In this document: piece by piece, positions 8,193 to 15,568 of the stretch
Layout: every line of letters starts with the position of its first letter
How positions within the stretch are numbered: the stretch's first letter is position 1
Assembly: GCA_015478765.1 (NCBI GenBank)
Contig: JADMKR010000118.1
Location: forward strand, 3,286 to 25,669
Direction: 5' to 3'
Source of the DNA: Flavobacterium sp.
GTDB taxonomy: Bacteria > Bacteroidota > Bacteroidia > Flavobacteriales > Flavobacteriaceae
DNA: 22,384 nucleotides
The notes under the pieces: generated by a model
Databases searched by the model: none
Told to the model about the DNA's origin: nothing
The model's input: only the letters and a program-made list of their open reading frames with translations
Program-made: the position numbers and the translations under genes

Positions 8193-9451
8193 ATAGGGTT
8201 GTAATTACAGGCCTCGGAATCGTAGCACCCAATGGTGTGGAAATTGCCGAATTTCTTAGCGCGATACAGTCGGGGCGGTCGGGAATTCGATTTGATCAGC
8301 AACTGGCCGATTTGAAGTTTTCGTGTCAGATTTCCGGAAAACCTGAATTAAGTCAGCAAAAAATAAGTGAAAATTTCACCGATTTGGAATTGCGCAATTT
8401 CAACTCAACCGGCATCATGTATGGAGTAATTGCTGCACTTGACGCCTGGCGCGACGCAGGATTGGTGGTGGTTGATGAAAATACCGACTGGGAAAGCGGG
8501 ACGATTTTCGGAACCGGAACATCGGGAATCGAGAAATTTCGCGAAAGCATATATAAAATCGACAACTTTGAAACCCGCAAGTTGGGCAGTACTGCTGTTT
8601 TGCAAACCATGAACAGCGGCGTCAGTGCTTATATTGCCGGCAAACTCGGACTTGGAAATCAAGTTACTACGAATTCGTCGGCATGCACCACAGGAACTGA
8701 AAGCATTCTAATGGCGTATGAGCGAATCAAATCGGGTCACGCAAAGCGAATGTTGGCCGGAAGTACCAGTGACTCCGGACCTTACATTTGGGGTGGTTTT
8801 GATGCGATGAAAGTGTGTACTTTCAAACACAATGAGAGTCCGGAGCAGGGATCCCGGCCGCTGTCAGCCTCCGCGTCAGGATTTGTTCCGGGGAGTGGGG
8901 CAGGTGCGTTGCTCCTTGAAGATCTCGAGACGGCATTACAACGAGGGGCGCGAATTTACTGTGAGGTATTGGGCGGAAATGTCAATTCAGGCGGCCAACG
9001 AAACGGTGGGACGATGACGGCGCCCAATTCGGTTGCTGTGCAAAAATGCATTCGCGATGCGATGGTGAACGCAGGAATATCGGCAAACGACATTGACGCT
9101 GTCAACGGACATTTGACGGCCACTTCAAAGGATAATCTTGAAATCAGGAATTGGCGTGAAGCTTTGAACCGCGCCGGTAACGACTTTCCGTATATCAATT
9201 CGCTGAAAAGCACCGTCGGTCACTGTTTATCGGCTGCCGGAGCTGTTGAAAGCGTGGCATCGGTACTACAGATACATCACGGGTTTATATTTCCCAACAT
9301 CAATTGCGAGGATCTTCATCCGGAAATTGCTGAGTTGGTAGATTCGGAACGGATTCCGACAGAAATGATCAAAAAAGATTTACGCATCGTTGCCAAAGCG
9401 AGTTTTGGTTTTGGAGATGTCAATGGATGTGTTATTTTTAAAAAATATTAA
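8189..9451 (+). CDS. Beta-ketoacyl-ACP synthase (KAS II / FabF-like), operon gene 5
   Basis: A 420-residue thiolase-fold condensing enzyme. The Cys-His-His triad is C166 in SSACTTG, H308 in NGHLTATSKDN and H345 in STVGH. Spacings of 142 and 37 match E. coli FabF (140 and 37). It would condense acyl and malonyl units on the carrier protein to extend the chain. One departure from housekeeping FabF is the first histidine motif, HLTATS rather than the usual HGTGT or HGTST, suggesting a specialised subfamily. The usual chain-length-factor signature, loss of the active cysteine, is absent, so it should be catalytic. Nine bases separate its stop from the carrier protein start. Confidence 0.92.
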   Translation: MNRVVITGLGIVAPNGVEIAEFLSAIQSGRSGIRFDQQLADLKFSCQISGKPELSQQKISENFTDLELRNFNSTGIMYGVIAALDAWRDAGLVVVDENTDWESGTIFGTGTSGIEKFRESIYKIDNFETRKLGSTAVLQTMNSGVSAYIAGKLGLGNQVTTNSSACTTGTESILMAYERIKSGHAKRMLAGSTSDSGPYIWGGFDAMKVCTFKHNESPEQGSRPLSASASGFVPGSGAGALLLEDLETALQRGARIYCEVLGGNVNSGGQRNGGTMTAPNSVAVQKCIRDAMVNAGISANDIDAVNGHLTATSKDNLEIRNWREALNRAGNDFPYINSLKSTVGHCLSAAGAVESVASVLQIHHGFIFPNINCEDLHPEIAELVDSERIPTEMIKKDLRIVAKASFGFGDVNGCVIFKKY

Positions 9452-9460
9452 ACTCAGCAT

Positions 9461-9712
9461 ATGAATAGGGAAGAGACCACCACCAGATTAAAATCTATTA
9501 TCAAGCCGTATGTTCGCAATGAGGAGGCGTTTCACAACCTTACCGAAAAAACCGATTTTATCAACGATTTACAGATTAATTCGGCCAACCTGGTCGATAT
9601 TATCCTTGATATTGAAGAGGCGTTCGATATAGTCATCGACAATGAAGCAATGGAAAGGATGTTAAATGTGGGTGCGGCATTGGAAATAATTGACGCTAAA
9701 ACTAAAGCATGA
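9461..9712 (+). CDS. Acyl carrier protein, operon gene 6
   Basis: An 83-residue acidic helical protein of typical carrier-protein length. The phosphopantetheine attachment site is Ser41 in LQINSANLVDIILDIEEAF. The normally invariant Asp of DSL is Asn40 and the Leu is Ala42, so the motif reads NSA. The rest of helix II, with its acidic face DIILDIEEAF, is conserved. It would hold the growing acyl chain for the ketosynthase and dehydratase and perhaps hand it to the type III synthase. It overlaps the transferase gene by ATGA at 9709-9712, which fits a dedicated carrier-transferase pair. Confidence 0.9.
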   Translation: MNREETTTRLKSIIKPYVRNEEAFHNLTEKTDFINDLQINSANLVDIILDIEEAFDIVIDNEAMERMLNVGAALEIIDAKTKA

Positions 9713-10191
9713 TCGGTAATGATGTAGTTGATCTGCGGGCAGCCCGTCTGGAATCGGACTGGCGGCGGCGGGGATATCTGTCCAAGATTTTCACGTCATC
9801 AGAGCAGGATTTTATTCACGATGCTTCCCATCCGGAAATTGCGGTATGGACTTTATGGAGTCGGAAAGAAGCGGTATACAAAATAATCAACAGGGAGTCG
9901 GGCATCCGCCTTTTCAATCCGTTGGCTTTTGAAAATTTGCTGACGGATGGCGATGATTCCAGAGTAGGGTTTAAGAATCAGGTTTATTTTACCCAAAGTA
10001 ATGCGAACTCTCATTTCGTTCACACGACTGCTGTTTCGTTAGCACAAGATTTCCATAATCTGATTGAATTACAACCGCTGGAAATTATCAAACGCAATCA
10101 TTTACCGTTCTTTATATGTAATGAACGAGTGCGTCCAGCGTCGGTAAGCCACCATGGCAACTATTATTTTGCTGTGGGAATCAGGTCTTAA
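9709..10191 (+). CDS. 4'-phosphopantetheinyl transferase, operon gene 7
   Basis: A 160-residue member of the 4'-PPTase superfamily. GNDVVDL at 3-9 supplies the metal-binding acid and WSRKEAVYK at 50-58 is the hallmark (W/F)(S/A)xKEAxxK motif. The enzyme transfers phosphopantetheine from CoA to the serine of a carrier protein; the partner is almost certainly the ACP encoded directly upstream, which has an altered DSL motif. The size lies between AcpS (about 125) and Sfp (about 230). It closes the operon, and its last 11 bases overlap the 3' end of the convergent DnaQ-like gene. No intrinsic terminator is visible at the junction. Confidence 0.9.
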   Translation: MIGNDVVDLRAARLESDWRRRGYLSKIFTSSEQDFIHDASHPEIAVWTLWSRKEAVYKIINRESGIRLFNPLAFENLLTDGDDSRVGFKNQVYFTQSNANSHFVHTTAVSLAQDFHNLIELQPLEIIKRNHLPFFICNERVRPASVSHHGNYYFAVGIRS

Positions 10192-10780
10192 TGCCGAGTT
10201 TGCTCTTCAACTTCAAATAGATGAGCGCCAGATTGTAAGCATTCTCAAGTGACGAACTGGTGTCGGGGACCGCAACTTTGTAACTTTTGAACAATTCTTC
10301 GAGCGAACCGGTTTTTTCATTCCAGTCGTTCATTTTCCGATGCATCAACTCAACGTCCAATGCTTCATTGCGCAATCGGCCACAAAAAATCTTTTCAAGC
10401 GCAACGTTGATCATGTCGACATCCAGGTGCGTTTTGTAGCCAACTAAGGTAGAATTTCCTATATAATTCACCAGTGCTTCGAGAGCTTGGCTTTCGGTTC
10501 GTTTCTCCAATGTACTCTTGGCAAGGAAGTCGTTAGGCAAACCGTTATCGTGTAAGTATTTGTACTGTACGATTACAGTTTCAAATGTATCGCCCAAGAT
10601 AATTTTATCATTTACGATGGCTATGGCGCCAAAAGAGAAAATCACGTCTTTCACCGGATTGTGACCGGAGACGTGGGTAGTAAAGACCACGACGCGCTGT
10701 GGTTTTGCGTCGAACTTTGAGAGGTAGTCTTTCCAGAATTCAGGATAGTCCTTGTTAATATTTTTTAGCCAATCAAACAT
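10181..10780 (-). CDS. DnaQ-like (DEDD) 3'-5' exonuclease fold protein with degenerate active site
   Basis: A 199-residue protein that follows the DUF294 regulator after one base, so the two are probably co-translated. The fold is that of DEDD exonucleases: an N-terminal strand leading into SGHNPVKDVIFSFGAI, an Exo II-like LVGYKTHLDVDMIN with Asp120, and a C-terminal SLEELFKSYKV helix pair. The catalytic residues are mostly lost. The Exo I signature FDTETTG reads FTTHVSG (T34 and H36 replace Asp and Glu). The Exo III region reads DTSSSLENAYNLA, without the usual His and Asp. It is therefore probably not an active nuclease and may act as a nucleotide-binding or regulatory partner of the upstream protein. 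That role is inferred. Confidence 0.75.
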   Translation of the reverse strand: MFDWLKNINKDYPEFWKDYLSKFDAKPQRVVVFTTHVSGHNPVKDVIFSFGAIAIVNDKIILGDTFETVIVQYKYLHDNGLPNDFLAKSTLEKRTESQALEALVNYIGNSTLVGYKTHLDVDMINVALEKIFCGRLRNEALDVELMHRKMNDWNEKTGSLEELFKSYKVAVPDTSSSLENAYNLALIYLKLKSKLGIKT

Positions 10781-10781
10781 T

Positions 10782-12692
10782 TTATGAAAATTGTGTTAGG
10801 CGAAAGCGATCTTTGATTAACTCTTCAAGACCTTTCATGGGTTCGAACGCGTTCTTCAATTTTTCTTTATCGACTTTTGACAATTCCTGCGGATTGATGA
10901 ACTGTCCGGTGCTGTCATTTTTCAATCCTTCGATCGTCCGGAATTTGGAAAGTACCATAAACGCTTCGGCGCAATTCAGGTAAATTTCCGCATGTTTCGG
11001 ATCGGCCATTGCCAATTGTTTGAATCGCAACCATGTATTGTTGATGCCCCGAATATCAAGGCTGAGCGTGAACAGCCGGGCGCCGTCTACAAGCGGCATT
11101 ATCGCTTTTGTTTTTATATCGAACATATCTTTAAACTCGCCCTCTTCCTCTACATTGAATTTTTTGAAAAACGTGACAGGTGATGCTTTTTTCAGCGCAT
11201 CATTTCCAAGGAAATCAAATAAGGATAAGTTTTTTGACATATCGTCGAATATCAGGTTGGTAATCGACTCTTCCAGTTTCGGATCGCCATACACAATTTC
11301 GTAATCGAAAAAAATACTGCTGATCTCATCGTCTTTTTTACCGGGAGTTTTAATCCAGTTGACATATTGCTCCCGCCATTCACTCAGCGATTTACACCAT
11401 TGTAAATTACTTGATGTGTGGCCATAGGGACACGGTGGATAGCCGGCCTGCTGCAGCGTACCAACCACGCGTTTTGCCAATTTTACGAAGTAATCCTTCA
11501 CGTCCCGATACTTTTCAGGAGCAACATCCTCAAATATCAACATGCTGTCCTGGTCGGTGAATAATAACTGTTCTTTCCGACCCTGACTACCGATACTCAA
11601 CCAGGCAAACCGTGCCGGTGGCGAGCCTAGGCTCAAGATCGCCATTTCAATCGATCGGCGGATCAGCGCAAGGTTTATTTCGCTGGCAATATTCGCTATG
11701 TGTTGGAGTGGAATATTTTTGGTGATTGAAGTCCGAATCAGTTCGGTAAGTTTGTCCCGCACCTGTTTCAGGTCTTTTGCCTGTTGGGAACGTTTGATCT
11801 CCTTGATGAGAACGCCGGGGTTATTTGCCTGCGCCACAATCAGATCGTGCTCGCGTATGAGTCCGCGTATGGCTGAATTATCCGAACCGTCTGCTGTAAC
11901 GCACAAATGGCTCACATTATATTTCAGGATCAGCAATTGCGCCTCTGCAAGCGACACATTTTCGGGAACAGTGATTACGGGTGCCGACATGATTTTATCG
12001 GTGGCGATAGTAATAGGGTAGCGGCCAGTGGCAATCTTGGTGCGCAGGTCGGCGTCGGTAATGATTCCCACCGGCAAATTATCTTTGGCGACGATGGCGT
12101 AATCCAGCATGCTGTCGGTCATTATCTGCGCAACGTCCTTTACCATCGCGCCTGAATAAGTAAGTAGAGGCGCTTTGCTATACGAAAGCGTTTGAAAGTA
12201 CTGAATTTCCGATTGCTGGTTGGAATATACTACATTATCGCTGTTGCTTCTTTTACCGAAATCGCCAGGATTGTGGGTATTGGTCGCAAAACTTTCCAGC
12301 AGGAAATTCAGGACTTCAGTATATTTTGCAACATATGGGCGGAATGTATCGATCGGGATCGCATACACTACGCTTTCATCGCGTGATTTTGCTGTCATCA
12401 AATAATTGTTCTTGGCGAAAAAAGGGCGTAAGCCAAAAAGGTCGCCGGGCGAACATTTATTTAACAAGGTTTCTTCGGCATCTGAGATCACGGAAAGGTT
12501 GATGAATCCGGATGCGACAACGTAAAAGCTGTCATGCAACGAGTCGTTAATCTGAAACAGAGATTCATTCTTTTCTAAAGTAACCACTTTGATATCGGCC
12601 ACTATTTCGAGCAAATCTTCATCGGCAATCGAAGTGAAAGGCGGGAAGGTTTTCAAAAAATCGGCAATGCGAAGTGCGATACTGTTTTTCAT
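10782..12692 (-). CDS. cNMP-binding / CBS / DUF294 nucleotidyltransferase-like regulatory protein
   Basis: A 636-residue multidomain cytoplasmic protein. Residues about 15-135 form a cyclic-nucleotide-binding (CRP-type) domain with GDLFGLRPFF. A CBS pair spans about 175-290. A PII-uridylyltransferase-like nucleotidyltransferase domain has GSQGRKE at 368-374 and catalytic acids D380 and D382. The DUF294 C-terminal helical domain occupies about 480-630. The metal-binding DxD is intact, so nucleotidyl transfer is possible. Members of this family are thought to be signal-integrating enzymes related to GlnD, but their substrate is generally unknown. The partner encoded directly after it is the DnaQ-fold protein; pairing of these two families is common in my experience of bacterial genomes. 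No clear promoter was found in the 121 bases upstream. Confidence 0.88.
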   Translation of the reverse strand: MKNSIALRIADFLKTFPPFTSIADEDLLEIVADIKVVTLEKNESLFQINDSLHDSFYVVASGFINLSVISDAEETLLNKCSPGDLFGLRPFFAKNNYLMTAKSRDESVVYAIPIDTFRPYVAKYTEVLNFLLESFATNTHNPGDFGKRSNSDNVVYSNQQSEIQYFQTLSYSKAPLLTYSGAMVKDVAQIMTDSMLDYAIVAKDNLPVGIITDADLRTKIATGRYPITIATDKIMSAPVITVPENVSLAEAQLLILKYNVSHLCVTADGSDNSAIRGLIREHDLIVAQANNPGVLIKEIKRSQQAKDLKQVRDKLTELIRTSITKNIPLQHIANIASEINLALIRRSIEMAILSLGSPPARFAWLSIGSQGRKEQLLFTDQDSMLIFEDVAPEKYRDVKDYFVKLAKRVVGTLQQAGYPPCPYGHTSSNLQWCKSLSEWREQYVNWIKTPGKKDDEISSIFFDYEIVYGDPKLEESITNLIFDDMSKNLSLFDFLGNDALKKASPVTFFKKFNVEEEGEFKDMFDIKTKAIMPLVDGARLFTLSLDIRGINNTWLRFKQLAMADPKHAEIYLNCAEAFMVLSKFRTIEGLKNDSTGQFINPQELSKVDKEKLKNAFEPMKGLEELIKDRFRLTQFS

Positions 12693-12813
12693 GGTAATTT
12701 AAAGCATAAAAATACTAAAATCCGTTCGATTAGGAGCAGTCTTTTCCGAAGAATAAGGCTCGGGAAATGATTGTAGGAATGTTAAACTTCCTGGCGACTT
12801 TTACGGAGTGAAT

Positions 12814-13293
12814 TTAGTGGTTTTGCAATGTTTTCCATTCCGCTAATTTCTGTTCGAAGTTCTTTACCGCATATTGGCCACTGGTGGATGGAAGTACGTT
12901 ATAAGTCATTGACTCGGACTTTTCAAAATATTTTGCGTAGAATTTGGCAGCCGCCATGCTTTCAAAATAAACATGCGTTATGTTAGGCCATCGTTCAAAG
13001 AAGGACGGCAGATCATTAGGATGCTCGTTTTTTATCTTATTGTCACTACTTCCTTCCCGATTGCATTTTTCAAGGACATTCCATAATCCGATGCGGTTGC
13101 GCTGCAGGAATTTCAATCGCTCATCGTAATTGACAGAAAAAGGTTCGTCAAAAACCGCGAACAGTAGCCGCCAGAACTGGTTGCCACGATTAGCGTAATA
13201 TTGTTGTGAAGCAATCGACTTTTCACCGGGCATAGTTCCCAGAATCAGAATAACTCTGCCGGCATCAATGATTGGTGGAAGTGCAATTTTCAT
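12814..13293 (-). CDS. DNA glycosylase, uracil-DNA glycosylase superfamily (hypoxanthine-DNA glycosylase type)
   Basis: A 159-residue protein. The N-terminal motif LGTMPGEKSI followed by YYANRGNQFWRLL matches family 6 of the uracil-DNA glycosylase superfamily, whose members remove deaminated bases, chiefly hypoxanthine, from DNA. IGLWNVLEKCNREGSSD in the middle is the usual second conserved block. The C-terminal LPSTS resembles the family's LPSTSPAN-type base-flipping loop, here reading LPSTSGQYA. Uracil activity cannot be excluded, so no gene symbol is given. The start at 13293 follows the preceding gene's terminator by about 15 bases, so it must have its own start signal or depend on read-through. 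Confidence 0.85.
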   Translation of the reverse strand: MKIALPPIIDAGRVILILGTMPGEKSIASQQYYANRGNQFWRLLFAVFDEPFSVNYDERLKFLQRNRIGLWNVLEKCNREGSSDNKIKNEHPNDLPSFFERWPNITHVYFESMAAAKFYAKYFEKSESMTYNVLPSTSGQYAVKNFEQKLAEWKTLQNH

Positions 13294-13307
13294 TATAAAA
13301 CTGATGT

Positions 13308-13331
13308 AAAAAAGACCGCTTTGCAGCGGCC
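13308..13331 (-). terminator. Intrinsic terminator after the small basic protein gene
   Basis: On the minus strand GGCCGCT, loop GCAA (a GNRA tetraloop) and AGCGGTC form a seven-pair stem with one G-U wobble, immediately followed by six T. It begins six bases after the stop of the 51-residue gene and separates that unit from the DNA glycosylase gene. Confidence 0.88.
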
Positions 13332-13337
13332 TTGTGT

Positions 13338-13493
13338 TTAAGAATCTTCTTTTCGGTCTTTATCTGAAATGTATTTACGGGTGATCTCTGCAAGCTTTTT
13401 AGACCGGGCTAATTTCTGGTTCGTGATTTTCTTTCTCTCACGATTCAGATCATCGTTGTGCTTTTTAATATTTCGATCATTGTTTCTACCCAT
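13338..13493 (-). CDS. Small basic, highly charged protein of unknown function (51 aa)
   Basis: From ATG 13493 the frame encodes 51 residues, almost all charged or polar (MGRNNDRNIKKHN at the N-terminus, RERKKITNQKLARSKKLAE in the middle). It is strongly basic and predicted to be helical, with no signal peptide or membrane segment. The open frame extends upstream to 13607, but that part overlaps the transpeptidase gene and has an unrelated composition. The 10-base gap after the transpeptidase stop, and the strong terminator right after this gene, argue that 13493 is the real start and that this is a true last gene of the transpeptidase unit. Such basic proteins can bind nucleic acid or ribosomes, but I do not recognise the family. 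Confidence 0.6.
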   Translation of the reverse strand: MGRNNDRNIKKHNDDLNRERKKITNQKLARSKKLAEITRKYISDKDRKEDS

Positions 13494-13503
13494 GAGATGT
13501 GTA

Positions 13504-15063
13504 TTATTCGTTATAAAGTTGCCTTGCCAGGCGCTCGTCACGTGAGTAAACATCGTCGTAAAAACTGACCTGACCGTTGTCGTCGGCCAGAGCGGTGAAA
13601 TAGGCAAGGTATACAGGAACTTTCTGATTCAATGGATGACTTGTCTCGGTACCGGCGCGCATTGCTGCATCGATCTTATCCGGACCCCAGTTTTTTTCGT
13701 CTTCAAGCAGTTTTATTGCCAATTCGCGTGCTTTTTCAACCCTGACACAGCCGTGGCTCAATGCGCGGTCATCTTTTTGGAACAAACTTTTAGCCGGCGT
13801 GTCATGTAAGTAGATATTGTTTGAATTCGGGAACATAAACTTTACGAGTCCGAGTGAATTATTATTTCCGGGACGCTGCCTTACACGCTCATCATGCCAT
13901 TCCATATTGTGTTTCTCCAGATAATTCGGATCTCTTTCAATAGCCGGCAGAATCTCTTCCTGCAAAATGCTATTTGGTACATTCCAATAGGGACTGAAGA
14001 CAAGATAGCTGATTTTGCCGCTGAAAATGACGGTTTTATTCAGTTCTTTTCCAACAACAACCCGTGATTCCAGCGTTGTTTTCCCATCTTCGATATACTG
14101 CATTTTATACGATGGAATATTCACCATGATATACTCTTCGTTTTTCACTAAATCGGGCGAAATCCAGCGGCAACGTTCCATATTCACAAGAATGGTCTTT
14201 ATTCGCATTTCAACAGGAATGTTCAAATCGTCGATTACTACAGGCCCTACGATGCCGTCGGTAGTAACACTGTGATTTTTCTGCCATAATTTGACCGCAT
14301 CGACAAGATTGTCATCGTATTTTGTACTTCCGTTATCGGATTTTAGATCGCCGGAAATGTAGAGTCTTTTCCGAAGTTGGGCTACTGCCGGCATATCGTC
14401 GCCAGGGTTGATCACTTTCGTGCCTTCGGGAAGTGTTATCGTTCCCCAGCCTCCAGAATCACGAATTTTTCTGTATCGATGCAAAGCTGTACGCAAATTA
14501 TAATACATCGGATAAAGCGCAGTTTCGTCTTTATTGATCAAATCCTCATCTTTCATGAGTTCGTCGAGATAATCGACCAGCGACTTTTTTGGTCTTGGAA
14601 GATACCAACCCATGTCCTTGCTTTTTTGAGGATCGATCCCTTTATACACTTTGTCGGCATAATAGAAATACATCGAACTGATCAGGATGTCATTCTCTAA
14701 ATTAGGCTTATTGCCACGGGAAGCAAACATCGATTCATACTTATCGGAATAAGGCAATTTTCCGGTGACACCTTCGGAACCAAGTTTTCGGGCTTTGTCA
14801 TATAAAACTTCGGCAAATTCATTCCGCCCATCGGTGTCAAACCAAACCAGCCGGTTATCGTGCTTGGAATAGAGTGCGTACAATTCGTCTTTGTAGTCTT
14901 TAAAATCGGGGTGTTGGGCGAAAAACCCTTCCAGTTTGGTACTGTCGACCGCGAACTTGTCGGATTTCAATTCCTTTTCTATTTTTTTATCCGATTTACA
15001 CGAAGCAAGGGCAAAGATCATCAGAATAAATATTCCGAAACGATTAAAATTAGTAGTGATCAT
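13504..15063 (-). CDS. L,D-transpeptidase lipoprotein (YcbB/LdtD-like, scaffold + PG-binding + YkuD domains)
   Basis: From ATG 15063 the protein has 519 residues. The N-terminus MITTNFNRFGIFILMIFALA leads into a lipobox, LASC, with Cys22 lipidated, so it is anchored to a membrane facing the periplasm. A long scaffold domain follows. A peptidoglycan-binding-type segment (AVAQLRKRLYISGDL ... DGIVGP) precedes the YkuD catalytic domain, whose motif is SHGCVRV with His437 and nucleophile Cys439. These enzymes form 3-3 cross-links in peptidoglycan or attach proteins to it. The longer frame begins with TTG at 15072; the ATG three codons later gives a standard signal peptide and is preferred. It is followed after 10 bases by the small basic gene and a terminator. 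Confidence 0.92.
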   Translation of the reverse strand: MITTNFNRFGIFILMIFALASCKSDKKIEKELKSDKFAVDSTKLEGFFAQHPDFKDYKDELYALYSKHDNRLVWFDTDGRNEFAEVLYDKARKLGSEGVTGKLPYSDKYESMFASRGNKPNLENDILISSMYFYYADKVYKGIDPQKSKDMGWYLPRPKKSLVDYLDELMKDEDLINKDETALYPMYYNLRTALHRYRKIRDSGGWGTITLPEGTKVINPGDDMPAVAQLRKRLYISGDLKSDNGSTKYDDNLVDAVKLWQKNHSVTTDGIVGPVVIDDLNIPVEMRIKTILVNMERCRWISPDLVKNEEYIMVNIPSYKMQYIEDGKTTLESRVVVGKELNKTVIFSGKISYLVFSPYWNVPNSILQEEILPAIERDPNYLEKHNMEWHDERVRQRPGNNNSLGLVKFMFPNSNNIYLHDTPAKSLFQKDDRALSHGCVRVEKARELAIKLLEDEKNWGPDKIDAAMRAGTETSHPLNQKVPVYLAYFTALADDNGQVSFYDDVYSRDERLARQLYNE

Positions 15064-15270
15064 GTAGTGCAATTTTTTTGGTGTATGGTTTCTGTTTTTG
15101 GTAAAAATAAGAAACTAAGCTCCGTTATAGAGTGGGTCTTTCATAAATATTAACAGAAATCCAGCATCGAAATTCATGTTTACAACTGCATAAAAATCTT
15201 GCGATAAATAGGAAAGGTGGCCGATTTTTTTTCTAAATTTAGCTATTAAACAATATATAAAAATCTACTT

Positions 15271-15540
15271 ATGAGCTGTCAGTTTACAATACATTATCCA
15301 CAACCAAAAGAACTTCTTGTCGCACAACTCGAAGACGCTATGCGAAAAACCAACGGAGAATTTAACGGAGATGCCCTAGGCGGAGTTTTCAGCGGCAATA
15401 CGCCTGTGGGCGGATTCAGCGGCAGCTATAGTATCGATGGCGATATGATTTTTGTCACGATAGATAAAAAACCCTGGCTGGTGAGTTGCGGGCGAATCGA
15501 AGATGAAATCAATAATTATCTGAACCAAGGCACTGCATAA
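15271..15540 (+). CDS. Conserved-looking small protein of unknown function (89 aa)
   Basis: An 89-residue cytoplasmic protein. It starts MSCQFTIHY and has a Gly-rich middle (GGVFSGNTPVGGFSGSYSIDG) that reads as a beta-hairpin module, then DMIFVTIDKKPWLVSCGRIEDEI. Two cysteines, in SCQ and SCG, are the only potential metal or redox residues. There is no signal peptide or membrane segment. I do not recognise the family. A -7-like TAAATTTA at 15234-15241 lies upstream, one base off consensus. The reading frame, ATG start and ordinary codon use support a real gene. The HAD gene follows after 28 bases, so they may be cotranscribed. Confidence 0.75.
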   Translation: MSCQFTIHYPQPKELLVAQLEDAMRKTNGEFNGDALGGVFSGNTPVGGFSGSYSIDGDMIFVTIDKKPWLVSCGRIEDEINNYLNQGTA

Positions 15541-15568
15541 TGCACTGTGCACTATATCAACTGTTGTA

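Noticed and set aside
12775..12792. Small inverted repeat AGGAA-N8-TTCCT downstream of the DNA glycosylase gene
   Set aside because: The arms are only five bases and no T-run follows, so chance is a sufficient explanation.
13338..13607. Longer 89-residue version of the small basic protein
   Set aside because: The first 38 residues overlap the transpeptidase coding region and differ sharply in composition. ATG 13493 gives a cleaner gene with a normal intergenic gap.
14377..14700. 107-residue open frame antisense to the L,D-transpeptidase
   Set aside because: It has no start signal or family match and sits inside a clear gene. Such frames are common in this base composition.
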